DNA from: an uncultured bacterium
GTDB lineage: Bacteria; Cyanobacteriota; Vampirovibrionia; Gastranaerophilales; Gastranaerophilaceae
DNA length: 56,537 nucleotides
NCBI GenBank assembly: GCA_949284415.1
Contig: CASDVM010000034.1
Span: 1 to 56,537, forward strand
Direction: 5' to 3'
Every line of letters begins with the position of its first letter. Position 1 is the stretch's first letter. The notes beneath the pieces were generated by a model. The model made no database searches. It worked only from the letters and a program-made list of their open reading frames with translations, and was not told where the DNA came from. Positions 17,531-26,156 of this stretch are shown here, piece after piece. Both the position numbers and the translations under genes were made by a program.

Positions 17531-17536
17531 GATAAA

Positions 17537-18592
17537 CTACAGTCTATTTTTAATTTCTGTTAAACTGTCGCCTCCGAATTTTAAAAGAAATTCATCCGCA
17601 AGCACACAAGCAATCCTGTTTTCCGCAACAACCGAACAGGCCTCAACAGCACAGGTATCAGAACGTTCAAAATGAGCTTCGCATTCCGTCATATTTTCCA
17701 TATCAACAGTATTCAAAGGTTTTCTGAGTGTCGGAATGGGCTTCATCACCGCTGTAACAACAATCGGCTCTCCGTTTGTCATACCGCCTTCTATACCGCC
17801 TGCATTATTTGTTTTTCTGACAATTTTTCCGTCTTCCAGATACATTTGATCATGAAATTCACTGCCGAACATTTTATAAGCGTGGTGATTTCCGATAGAA
17901 ACAGATTTAACTGCAGGTATACTCATAACTGCCTGTGCAATTTTACCGTCAAGCATTTTGTCCCAGTGAACGTAAGAACCGAGCCCCACAGGCAGATTTT
18001 CATATATAATTTCAAATTTTCCGCCTAAAGTGTCTCCTGCTTCTTTTGCTTTATCAATTTCCGCGCGGAATTCTTCGTCAGTCCTGCCCTGACCTATTTG
18101 TATAATTTTAGAATAACAGGTAATGCCGAATTCTTTTAGAATTTGTTTTGCAACAGCACCAACAGCAACTTCTATTGCAGTTTTTCTGGCACTTGAACGT
18201 TCCAGAATATTTCTCAAATCGGTCTGGTTATATTTAACGCTTCCCGCAAAATCCGCATGTCCCGGACGGTATTTAGTGAATGATTTTTCGGAAGTAAGAT
18301 CATCAGGATTTATGCTCATAATCTTCTGCCAGTTTTCAAAATCTCTGTTTTGAATTACGAGAGTAACGGGGGAGCCTAGAGTTTTCCCGAAACGCACACC
18401 TGATGTAATTTCTATCGTATCTGATTCTATCTGCATTCTCCCGCCGCGCCCGTAGCCGCCCTGACGGCGTTTTAATTCATTATTGATAAAATCGGGGTTT
18501 ATTTCAAACCCCGCAGGTATTCCCTCTATTATTGCGGTTAAGCATTTACCGTGGCTTTCTCCCGCCGTTAAAAATCTGAATTTATCGAGCAT
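17537..18592 (-). CDS. aroC: Chorismate synthase
   Basis: A 351-residue, full-length enzyme. It converts EPSP to chorismate with reduced FMN, the last step of the shikimate pathway. Recognised by TAGESHGK near residue 10, RRQGGYGRGGRMQIE, the signature RPGHADFAGSVKY, RSSARKTAIEVAVGAVAK and NNAGGIEGGMTNGEPI. The ribosome-binding site GAGG is 4-5 nt before the ATG. aroK and aroB are elsewhere in the window (30.5-32.0 kb), so the pathway genes are dispersed. It sits 42 nt upstream of the bioD-like gene. Confidence 0.98.
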   Translation of the reverse strand: MLDKFRFLTAGESHGKCLTAIIEGIPAGFEINPDFINNELKRRQGGYGRGGRMQIESDTIEITSGVRFGKTLGSPVTLVIQNRDFENWQKIMSINPDDLTSEKSFTKYRPGHADFAGSVKYNQTDLRNILERSSARKTAIEVAVGAVAKQILKEFGITCYSKIIQIGQGRTDEEFRAEIDKAKEAGDTLGGKFEIIYENLPVGLGSYVHWDKMLDGKIAQAVMSIPAVKSVSIGNHHAYKMFGSEFHDQMYLEDGKIVRKTNNAGGIEGGMTNGEPIVVTAVMKPIPTLRKPLNTVDMENMTECEAHFERSDTCAVEACSVVAENRIACVLADEFLLKFGGDSLTEIKNRL

Positions 18593-18601
18593 AATCCTCT
18601 T

Positions 18602-19084
18602 TTACTTTTTATTTGCGTATTTAAGAAAAATTTGTTCCTTAGTCTGCATTAACTCTTCGGTTATCTGCCATTTTCCGTTAATTTTTTTAACTATCATATA
18701 AGTTTTAAGCTTATATGTTTCACCTTTCGGCTGTCTTAATGAACTAACCTTATATGCACCATTGCCCAGTGATGCTACAGAGATGTTTGAATAAGTATTT
18801 TTATACCCTCTCATTTTAGCACCTGCCTGACCTATCTTCATCTGCTTGATATAAGTTGCCGTATTTGTGTCGACATTAACAAGCCCGCCGTCAGGCTTTA
18901 CAACCTGTCTGATAATTTTAGCATTCGGAGAATACATGGTAGTAATTACGGGGTTATATGAATTTGCAGCGGTTACATAGCTGTTAAAAAATTTCAAAGC
19001 CTCCTGTGCATCATCTGCAAATGCCTGCAATCCCGTTGTCAAAAATATTGCAAACACTGCGATTATTGATAATAGTTTTTTCAT
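18602..19084 (-). CDS. Secreted NTF2-like/unknown protein (160 aa)
   Basis: The protein starts with a clear signal peptide (MKKLLSIIAVFAIFLTTG, cleavage after AFA, about residue 23). The mature 137 residues, with an N-terminal helix (AQEALKFFNSYVTAANSY), YSPNAKII and C-terminal strands ending GKWQITEELMQ, have the layout of a periplasmic NTF2-like (SnoaL-like) fold. A ligand cannot be named. AAGGAG precedes the ATG at good spacing. It lies 9 nt upstream of aroC, but a shared pathway is not implied. Confidence 0.7.
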   Translation of the reverse strand: MKKLLSIIAVFAIFLTTGLQAFADDAQEALKFFNSYVTAANSYNPVITTMYSPNAKIIRQVVKPDGGLVNVDTNTATYIKQMKIGQAGAKMRGYKNTYSNISVASLGNGAYKVSSLRQPKGETYKLKTYMIVKKINGKWQITEELMQTKEQIFLKYANKK

Positions 19085-19160
19085 TTTCGTCTCCTTCTAC
19101 GTTTATACAACGACAAAAGTTAAATATTTGTTCATTTTAATTATATCATATAAACGCTGA

Positions 19161-19189
19161 ATGTCATTAAACGAAATATGTAGTAAAAT
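19161..19189 (+). promoter_or_regulatory. Predicted leaderless promoter of the Xer gene
   Basis: ATGTCA (19161-19166), a 17-nt spacer and TAAAAT (19184-19189), then 6 nt to the ATG. Confidence 0.4.
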
Positions 19190-19195
19190 CAGGAT

Positions 19196-20080
19196 ATGAA
19201 TAATACTCAGGAACTTTCCGAATATCTGGAATTTTTGGAAATAGAAAAGGGTCTTGCAGAAAATACTCTGGAAGCGTACAGACGCGATTTGAGCAGTTTT
19301 TTCGATTTTTGCAAAGATATACCTGTTGACAAAATTCAAAGAACACAAATAAATTCATACATAAGAACACTGCATGAAAAACACTTTTCAGCTGCAAGTA
19401 TAATGCGGAAAATTGCATCCCTGCGCGGTTTTTTCAAATGGGCATGTATAAATAATGTTACAAAAACAGATCCCGCACTCACACTTGAACAGCCCAGAAT
19501 TCCTCAAAAACTTCCGAAAGTTATGACCGTTGAAGAAATCAACAATCTCTTAAACCGGAATTTGAATAAACTTCAAAGAGTTATAGTTGAACTTCTTTAC
19601 GGATGCGGTCTGCGGGTTTCAGAACTTGTTAATCTTAAAATTAATGATTACGATCTAAACGGTAAATATCTTGAATGCACGGGAAAAGGTTCAAAAGACA
19701 GGATTGTTCCTATGGGTAAAAAAGCAATTAAAGCCATAAAAGATTTTTTACCCGAACGTGATTACAATATGCAAAAATATAACATTCAGTCAAAATACCT
19801 TTTGATTAATAAACATGGCAGACATGTTACACGTCAGGAGGTTTATACATTTATACATAATCTGGGCAAAAGCCTTCATAAATCAATCTCTCCGCATACG
19901 CTCAGGCATACTTTTGCTACCCACCTGCTTGAAAATGGCGCGGATTTAAGAGTTGTACAGGAACTTTTAGGACACAGCAATGTTTCAACAACACAACTTT
20001 ACACTCACATAAGCAAAAAAAGACTCAAAGAAGTTTATTTTTCAATACAAAAGCGTGCCGCCTTCCCCGACTCTGCTTAA
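19196..20080 (+). CDS. xerD: Tyrosine recombinase, XerD-like
   Basis: A 294-residue site-specific recombinase of Xer length. The N-terminal SAM-like core-binding domain (LEFLEIEKGLAENTLEAYRRDL) is followed by the catalytic domain with the conserved tetrad: Arg in GCGLRVSELVNL, the His-Arg of HTLRHTFATH, the His of LLGHSNVSTTQ and the nucleophilic Tyr in LYTHI. With the XerC-like protein at 44629-45543 it probably resolves chromosome dimers at dif. The C and D assignment rests on N-terminal resemblance and is tentative. The C-terminus is slightly diverged from the usual HPRA ending. Confidence 0.9.
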   Translation: MNNTQELSEYLEFLEIEKGLAENTLEAYRRDLSSFFDFCKDIPVDKIQRTQINSYIRTLHEKHFSAASIMRKIASLRGFFKWACINNVTKTDPALTLEQPRIPQKLPKVMTVEEINNLLNRNLNKLQRVIVELLYGCGLRVSELVNLKINDYDLNGKYLECTGKGSKDRIVPMGKKAIKAIKDFLPERDYNMQKYNIQSKYLLINKHGRHVTRQEVYTFIHNLGKSLHKSISPHTLRHTFATHLLENGADLRVVQELLGHSNVSTTQLYTHISKKRLKEVYFSIQKRAAFPDSA

Positions 20081-20143
20081 GAGTTTGCATTAAACGCTTT
20101 TTTATTTTTTAGTAACAACTTTTTATAAAAAATCAAAGATTTA

Positions 20144-22252
20144 CTATGATAAACTTTCCCATAAAGTATTCAGCGCCTGCATTTCGTTTCTCGATTTTAC
20201 ATCATTTATAAGCTGGCCGATAGCATCTTTATTAACATCGGTCAGCATATACGAAAATTCAGCACTTTCATCTCCGCCGGCTTTATGCGAAAGTTCATGC
20301 AAAGCTGTTTCCAATGCATCACTAAAGTTGGTCTCGTTTAAATAATTCTTGTCAATCCAGAAACCTTTTGAAACACGTTTATCTACAATTGCTTCCGCAT
20401 TGCAGTCAGAATATAATTTTCTATCCTTTACAGATCTTCTGTCAAACATATAAATTTTCGGATTAAGTTCTTCTTCAGAAAAATACTTGCCTTTCAATGA
20501 CGGAGATAATTTATTAACAGCTTCTCTTATTATTAAAATTTTCTTTTTCTCAACATCATTCGGGATAACAACTTCATGTGCTCTTGCATCACCGATAATA
20601 TCATGAATTGTCGGCATGCCGATATCGGAAAAACTACTTTTACAAACCTTATATCCCTTACTCCTTAAATCATGAACAACATCGGGCGTTGCAGCAGAAT
20701 ACGCTACATATTTTTCAGGAAATTTTATATTAATTATTTTTCTTTCACCGCAAGTCCAGTTTATATACAATAAAAAATATTCAACAAATTTATCCATTGG
20801 TTTTTTGTCTAATGAAAATACTGCTTCCCAGTAATTTTCTAGAGATTTTAAAAAGTTAACTCTATCATTACTTGAAAAACGTTTATCTTTTGCAAGCCAT
20901 GAAGCTATTTTTTCAAGATTTGATTCGTTCAGAGAAGTTCTGTCGCGTGAAATATCAAGCACATCTGCCGGAGGTTTCTCTTTTATAAATAGCACGATGT
21001 CATCGAGACCGTCATATTTTCCGTCAAACTCAAATCTCTGTCCTGCAATATAAATACCGCCTTTTTCTCCTTTCGGAAGATTTTTAATCCCGATTAATTC
21101 ATTTTCAAAATCAGGACATTTAAAATGCGTGTTGCCTGAATTGTAGAAACGGTTTATTGTATTTCTCAATGATGTCAACAGTTCTCTGTCAAACGTTTCA
21201 AACTCCATATAATTTCCGTTATATTTATCTGTTTTGTCAAGAGAGTAAGCAAGAACACGCTTGTCTGACAAATTACCTTCAGTAAGAGTATATGTAACTT
21301 TCCAGTTATCGGAAGCAATTCTTACATTGTCGGCTCCACCGTCTTTCAAAAGTTTTAACGTTGCCATTTTCAAACCTTCACCGTAATTTCCCGCAGCTCT
21401 TGCATCATTGCGTTTTGTCGACTCACCGATATAAACAGCTTTATCAGGGGTATATGTTGATTTTCCCTCAATTCTAACTTTATATCTGCCGTTTCCTGAA
21501 GGCTCAAAATGAAGTTTTACGCCGTCAAGAGTCTGCCCGTGCCCGTCAAAAAAGTTTTGTAAAAGATCCCGCGCAACTTTATCATTATTCCACTGAACAG
21601 AATCAGCATAGCTTTCCGAGATATTTGTCGGCTGAGATTTTACAGGTTTAAAATCTGCAGATTTCATGTGAGTAATTTTTACCTCATCAGACATCGGGAG
21701 TTCAAAATCAAATCTGCCGTCAATATCAATTTGCGGTATATCAAGCTCTTTCATATTTATTCTGTTGGCTGTTCCGACAGAAGACGGTAAAGGAATTGCA
21801 TTTTCGATAACCTTTCCTAATGTTTTACCTGTAACCGGAGGAGTTTGAATATCGTAACCGTAATCGCATTTTTCGATTTTTTCTTTCAATTCATTAAATA
21901 TTTTATCGCGTATTTCTTTTGGAGCAAGATCTCCCTCAAAAATATCCGATAGTGAATCTTTTAAATGTTGAGCTTCTTCTTTAAGCTTCTTATTCAGATT
22001 TGAAAGAGTTTCGTTATTTCTTCTCAAATTTTTCAATACAGGTCGTTTTGTTAAATAAATAACACCGCCACCTAAAACTGCTCCTGCCAATACTGTTGTT
22101 GCAGCCAACCTCTGCATATCTTTTCTTGAATATTTTTTATTCGACAAATTTTTATCTTGTTCTTTTTCTCTTGCTTCAACAGATTTGAATTTTGTTTTTT
22201 GGGCTTGAAAATTCTGACTTACTATTCTTTGATTTACGGGAGAAATATTCAT
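20144..22252 (-). CDS. Membrane-tethered GHKL-ATPase-like protein with C-terminal HExxH motif
   Basis: A 702-residue protein with an unusual layout. Residues 1-45 are basic and disordered. A hydrophobic Ala/Gly-rich helix spans about 47-67, then a coiled coil about 75-102. A GHKL (Hsp90/MutL/histidine-kinase ATPase) signature follows: N-box RDLLQNFFDGHG (228-239, Asn233) and G-box GNYGEGLK (288-295), then a segment DISRDRTSLNE (433-443) reminiscent of the S5-like domain after such ATPases. The C-terminus has ETALHELSHKAGGDESAEF (648-666), a zinc-peptidase HExxH (His652, Glu653, His656) with Glu662 or Glu665 as possible third ligand. I know no named family with this combination. Function is unassigned; ATP-controlled proteolysis is inference. 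Confidence 0.75.
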   Translation of the reverse strand: MNISPVNQRIVSQNFQAQKTKFKSVEAREKEQDKNLSNKKYSRKDMQRLAATTVLAGAVLGGGVIYLTKRPVLKNLRRNNETLSNLNKKLKEEAQHLKDSLSDIFEGDLAPKEIRDKIFNELKEKIEKCDYGYDIQTPPVTGKTLGKVIENAIPLPSSVGTANRINMKELDIPQIDIDGRFDFELPMSDEVKITHMKSADFKPVKSQPTNISESYADSVQWNNDKVARDLLQNFFDGHGQTLDGVKLHFEPSGNGRYKVRIEGKSTYTPDKAVYIGESTKRNDARAAGNYGEGLKMATLKLLKDGGADNVRIASDNWKVTYTLTEGNLSDKRVLAYSLDKTDKYNGNYMEFETFDRELLTSLRNTINRFYNSGNTHFKCPDFENELIGIKNLPKGEKGGIYIAGQRFEFDGKYDGLDDIVLFIKEKPPADVLDISRDRTSLNESNLEKIASWLAKDKRFSSNDRVNFLKSLENYWEAVFSLDKKPMDKFVEYFLLYINWTCGERKIINIKFPEKYVAYSAATPDVVHDLRSKGYKVCKSSFSDIGMPTIHDIIGDARAHEVVIPNDVEKKKILIIREAVNKLSPSLKGKYFSEEELNPKIYMFDRRSVKDRKLYSDCNAEAIVDKRVSKGFWIDKNYLNETNFSDALETALHELSHKAGGDESAEFSYMLTDVNKDAIGQLINDVKSRNEMQALNTLWESLS

Positions 22253-22345
22253 ACTTAAACCTTTCTACATTATTTTGTTCTTTAAAAAAGATAACAAGAT
22301 ATTTTTTGACTTTTTATTAAGTTTGTTTAAGTTTTTGTATTAACA

Positions 22346-22382
22346 AACCTTCATTTTTTTTCAGATGAAGGTTAGTTTTTTT
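22346..22382. terminator. Hairpin downstream of dnaN
   Basis: AACCTTCAT (22346-22354) pairs with ATGAAGGTT (22365-22373). The T-run is on the plus strand; on the dnaN side the U-tract is poor. A likely transcript end of uncertain direction. Confidence 0.45.
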
Positions 22383-22406
22383 TGTGTGGTTTATTTTTTT
22401 TATTAA

Positions 22407-23528
22407 TTATCTGATTTGAACCGGCATAATCAGGCAGACATAATCTTCTTCATTATCTGGTCTGAACATTGTGGCAGATAAAGGCGTATTCAATCCGATT
22501 TTCACAACATCAGAATCTATATTTTTCAATGCTTCAAGAACAAATTTATAGTTAAAAGCAATTGTCAGTTCTTCTCCCGTGTAATCAATGTCAAAACTTT
22601 CTTCGGATTTACCCGAATCCGGAGTATCAGCCGTCAATTTCAATGTATTATGGCTGAATTCAAGTTTTACAATGCTTGTTTTTTCGTTAACCATAATTGA
22701 TACACGCTCTAGTGCTGATGTCATCTGCGAAACATTTACAAGTGCTTCTTTCGGGCTTTCTTTCGGAATAAGCTGGTTGTATTTCGGGAACTGACCTTCC
22801 AAAAGCCGTGAAATTGTTGTTGTTCTTTCTGATTTTATTATTATTTTTGATTTTTCGGTATAAATCTTTACGGAATCTTCATCTATAAAGCTGCTCATTT
22901 TAATAAATTCGTTCAATGTTTTTGAAGGAATAATAAGCTGTTTTGCATGATTGTCTTTATTATCAATAGTTTCACGAACTCTGGCAAGACGGTTTCCGTC
23001 AGTTGATGCAATTTCCATAATATTTTCAGATATATCGCAGACAATACCTGATAAAAGATTGCTTGTTTCATAGCTTGCCGCCGCAAAACCTGCCTGTTTT
23101 ACCGCTTTTACAAACGGTCTTATTTCAATTTCAAAACCTTCTTCTTCATTAACATTAACAGAAGAAAATTCCGGCGGAAATTCAGAGGCTGAAATACCGA
23201 TTATATCAAATTTTGAATTCTGGCAGGTTATATTTACCGTTGTATCACCATCATTCATTTCAAAAGTTATAAGTTTATCCCCGAGTTTGGAAACAATTTC
23301 ATTAAGGGTTTTTGAAGGAAGAGTTATTTTTCCTTCTTCTTCAACCTGGGCATCAACAAGAGCTATTACCGTTAAATCCAGATCTGTTGCGACAAGTTTT
23401 ATTGTGCCTTTGTCAATTGTTTCTATTAAAATATTCATTAATACAGGCTGTAAAGCTTTAACAGATGTAGCTCTTTCGACTATTTTTATACCGTTATACA
23501 AATCATCTTTCTTAACAACAAATTTCAT
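22407..23528 (-). CDS. dnaN: DNA polymerase III beta subunit (sliding clamp)
   Basis: A 373-residue full-length clamp that dimerises as a ring around DNA and tethers the polymerase. Three repeated clamp folds are recognisable. Family markers include TLPSKTLNEIVSKL, TDGNRLA near residue 190, LLEGQFPKYNQLIP and the C-terminal CLIMPVQIR. GGGGAG lies 9 nt before the ATG. Upstream is the AT-rich segment with clustered DnaA-box-like repeats, consistent with dnaN marking the origin in cyanobacteria-related genomes. No dnaA or recF is in the window. Confidence 0.98.
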   Translation of the reverse strand: MKFVVKKDDLYNGIKIVERATSVKALQPVLMNILIETIDKGTIKLVATDLDLTVIALVDAQVEEEGKITLPSKTLNEIVSKLGDKLITFEMNDGDTTVNITCQNSKFDIIGISASEFPPEFSSVNVNEEEGFEIEIRPFVKAVKQAGFAAASYETSNLLSGIVCDISENIMEIASTDGNRLARVRETIDNKDNHAKQLIIPSKTLNEFIKMSSFIDEDSVKIYTEKSKIIIKSERTTTISRLLEGQFPKYNQLIPKESPKEALVNVSQMTSALERVSIMVNEKTSIVKLEFSHNTLKLTADTPDSGKSEESFDIDYTGEELTIAFNYKFVLEALKNIDSDVVKIGLNTPLSATMFRPDNEEDYVCLIMPVQIR

Positions 23529-23635
23529 AATTCTTACTCCCCGTTATTTCTCATATAATATAATTAAATTATATTCGTTCAAAAAGTAAATAAAAGATAA
23601 TAATACAAAAAATTTACCTTTTAGGGTTTTGAACA

Positions 23636-23884
23636 AAAAATAAATTATTAATTATTATATATATAAATATAATTAAATAATTTAATAATAATAATAAGCT
23701 CTTATTATTTGTAGAAAAGTGGTGGAAAGTATTACTATTATTGAATTTTAAATTGTATAAAATATAGTAGAAAACCAAATAATAATTATAGTATTTTTGT
23801 AGAAAACTTTATATAAAACAAAATTCTGTAGAAAACTCATGAGTTTTCTACAGATAAAGAAATGATTTTCTACTGTTTTCTACG
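23636..23884. other. Candidate chromosomal replication origin (oriC)
   Basis: A run of about 65 nt of almost pure A+T (about 23636-23697), a possible DNA-unwinding element, is followed by at least seven 9-mers matching or nearly matching TTTTCTACA in either orientation: 23710-23718, 23766-23774 (1 mismatch), 23798-23806, 23827-23835, 23844-23852, 23866-23874 (1 mismatch) and 23876-23884 (1 mismatch). A weaker site is at 23721-23729. TTTTCTACA differs by one base from the cyanobacterial DnaA box TTTTCCACA. The location between dnaN and an unknown gene is typical of origins. Confidence 0.7.
23825..23854. repeat. 30-bp perfect palindrome carrying two DnaA-box-like sites
   Basis: Two exact TTTTCTACA-type sites (23827-23835 and 23844-23852) face each other in a perfect inverted repeat of 15-bp arms and no spacer, centred on CTCATGAG. 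Confidence 0.85.
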
Positions 23885-23890
23885 GAAAAA

Positions 23891-24316
23891 TTATGGAGAA
23901 ACTGATTTTTTGTTGTGGAACAGACTTGTAAATTTATTCCCGCAGTTTTTGAAAAAATTTCCAATTTTATCAAATTTTAATTTTTGCGGTAATTTTTTTA
24001 AATGCGGCAGCCATTTGGATTGAAATTTCCAGCCTCCGAATATTAATGCGCCTGCCGCAAGTCCGCCGAACAGCCATTTTTTCCATGCGGGTACGGAAAA
24101 CTTATCATTTTTGTTGCTTTTATTATATCTGAATTCATCAATTTGCGGCTGCTGAAGATTTTTGGTTTCAGGCTTAGGCCCTGCAAACGGTGATGGTGTA
24201 TATTCAATACTTCCTACATATCTGGGATTTTGCCCTGTTACATACGATGGTGCGTCAAAATCAAGAACACCGTTCAGAGCAAGTAAATCTAAATTATCGG
24301 ACCATGCAGGAGACAT
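23891..24316 (-). CDS. Uncharacterised single-pass membrane protein (141 aa)
   Basis: No family recognised. The start at 24316 (MSPAWSDNLDLL) is preferred since AAAAAGG lies 9 nt upstream; the ATG at 24325 abuts it. An acidic, Pro-rich N-terminal half is followed by one transmembrane helix (about residues 82-97, WLFGGLAAGALIFGGW) and a basic Lys/Phe-rich tail (LPQKLKFDKIGNFFKN). It lies immediately next to the candidate oriC, whose last boxes end 7 nt before its stop. A role at the origin is possible only by location. Confidence 0.7.
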   Translation of the reverse strand: MSPAWSDNLDLLALNGVLDFDAPSYVTGQNPRYVGSIEYTPSPFAGPKPETKNLQQPQIDEFRYNKSNKNDKFSVPAWKKWLFGGLAAGALIFGGWKFQSKWLPHLKKLPQKLKFDKIGNFFKNCGNKFTSLFHNKKSVSP

Positions 24317-24429
24317 AATAACCATCCTTTTTTAGACTGTAAACAGTCAATTTTCTACCTTACATGTATATAAAGATTTTTTATTAATAAAAATTGCTTT
24401 TTTAATTATTATTTGTTAAATTTTGTAAT

Positions 24430-26061
24430 ATGAAAGAGATTTTAAACGAAAATAAATACCTTCTTTTACTGTGGGTGTTTTGTATTGCGGGATTAATAAT
24501 TTTTTGCGGGCATTATTCAAATATTTTGATTGACTTCGGGCGCGAGGTTTATTACCCCGAACAAATTTTAGAGGGAAAGGTTTTATACAAAGACTTGTTC
24601 AATATTTACGGCCCTCTGTCTTATCAGATTAATGCCGTATTATATAAAATATTCGGTGCAAAACTTTCAACTCTTTACGGAGCAGGGTGGGTCTGCTCAA
24701 TTCTGGCAGTAAGCGGAATTTATATAATTGCTCAAAAATTTTTGAGCAAATTCTTGAGTTTTTGTATCGGATTTTTTACAATATCGGTTTGTGTTGCTAC
24801 CACCTGTATTTTCAACTTTCATTTTCCGTATTCCTGGGCTGTACTTTACGGGTTAATTTCATTTTTGTTTTCTCTTTATTTTCTTTTAAAATACAACGAT
24901 GATAAAAAATCTTTTAATCTTTGTATGAGTTCATTGTTTGCCGGAGTTTGTATTGCAAACAAGTATGATTTTCTGCTTTATGCATTTGTATTTTTGCTTT
25001 TTATATTAAAAGAGAAAAACCTGAAGGCTTTTTTATGTTTTATTTCAGCCCCTTTAGTAAGTTATGGAATACTGTTTATTCAGGGAATGAGATTTTCCGA
25101 TCTTATAAATACGTTGTTAATTGTTAAAACAATGGCAAAGACAAAAACTCTTGAATATTTTTATCAAAATGTCGGAGTATATTTTCATAATAAAGCTCTT
25201 GTTGAAGATTTGGTATTATTTTGTAAAACGGCAATTCCTTTTGCTGTGATTATGTATGGGGCCTATTTATACGGTAAGAATAAAACAGCGTCTGTTTTGA
25301 TGTCTGTTGCCGGATATTTAAGCTTTTTATGGTTTTTTACAATAAATATCAGAATATCTTTAGGTTTTATGCCTTTACTTCTTTTAATTTTCGGAATTGT
25401 TTGTATAAAACGATTAAATGCCAAACTTGCGATATTGCTGATTTCAGCACTGGCGGTGAGTTCAAAAGTATTCTGGGTAATGCTTCTTGCTTTTTACGGA
25501 AACTATTATGTATCAATAGTTTTAATTGCTCTTTTTGCATTAATGTTCAGTTTTATTGATAAAAAATTGGAAAAGCCTGCGGGAATTTATACACTGGCTC
25601 TTTCAATGTGTTTTCTTTGTGCTCATACTTATGTATATTTAAGTACGATTAACAATAAAGTTCAAACCGGCAGAGGAAGTATTTATACTAATGCAAATTT
25701 ATATAAAAGTACAAATGAATTAATAAATTTTATAAATCACAAAACAAAATCAGATGACAGAATAGTTATTTTCCCTGAAGGTATGATGATTAACTTTTTA
25801 ACAGACAGAAATGGCGATGATTATTATAATTCATTAATTCCTTTGTATGTAGAAACTTTCGGGGAAGACAAAATTATAGAACATTTTAAATCTGATATGC
25901 CTGAATATATTGTGCTTAATAATCAAAGTATGCGTGATTACTATTTTCAATATATTTGTAATGATTACGCACTGGATTTTTGCGGTTTTATAAATCAAAA
26001 TTATACTCTTGAAAAGGTTATTGATAATGAGTTCAGGTATATGATTTTTAAACGTAAATAG
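24430..26061 (+). CDS. GT-C-type polytopic membrane protein (glycosyltransferase-39/ArnT-like)
   Basis: A 543-residue protein with about 10-12 hydrophobic helices and a soluble C-terminal domain of about 130 residues. The first loop has an acidic DFGREVYYPEQILEGKVLYK motif followed by NIYGPLSY, which resembles the catalytic loop (D/E in the first periplasmic loop, GP motif) of polyprenyl-phosphate-dependent GT-C enzymes. Likely a sugar transferase for lipid or surface glycan at the inner membrane; the acceptor is unknown. It lacks an obvious ribosome-binding site and a TAAATT lies 7 nt before the ATG. No glycan operon surrounds it. Confidence 0.7.
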   Translation: MKEILNENKYLLLLWVFCIAGLIIFCGHYSNILIDFGREVYYPEQILEGKVLYKDLFNIYGPLSYQINAVLYKIFGAKLSTLYGAGWVCSILAVSGIYIIAQKFLSKFLSFCIGFFTISVCVATTCIFNFHFPYSWAVLYGLISFLFSLYFLLKYNDDKKSFNLCMSSLFAGVCIANKYDFLLYAFVFLLFILKEKNLKAFLCFISAPLVSYGILFIQGMRFSDLINTLLIVKTMAKTKTLEYFYQNVGVYFHNKALVEDLVLFCKTAIPFAVIMYGAYLYGKNKTASVLMSVAGYLSFLWFFTINIRISLGFMPLLLLIFGIVCIKRLNAKLAILLISALAVSSKVFWVMLLAFYGNYYVSIVLIALFALMFSFIDKKLEKPAGIYTLALSMCFLCAHTYVYLSTINNKVQTGRGSIYTNANLYKSTNELINFINHKTKSDDRIVIFPEGMMINFLTDRNGDDYYNSLIPLYVETFGEDKIIEHFKSDMPEYIVLNNQSMRDYYFQYICNDYALDFCGFINQNYTLEKVIDNEFRYMIFKRK

Positions 26062-26085
26062 TTTTTATGATAAAATTTAGTAGTA

Positions 26086-26122
26086 GAGGAAACCCTCTTC
26101 CTAACCCTCCCGTGATGGAGGG
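26086..26122. repeat. Pyrimidine/purine hairpin element before metG
   Basis: CCCTCC (26105-26110) pairs with GGAGGG (26117-26122), with an adjacent AGAGGAA/TTCCT repeat. A similar CCCCTC/GAGGGG hairpin lies at 32168-32189. No U-tract follows. Confidence 0.5.
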
Positions 26123-26156
26123 AAAAATAAAAAGTATAAAAATATAAGGATAAAAA

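Noticed and set aside
23708-23884. CRISPR-like array of GTAGAAAA repeats
   Set aside because: Repeat units are 8-9 nt, spacing is irregular and orientation mixed. This fits DnaA boxes, not CRISPR repeats. No cas genes are near.
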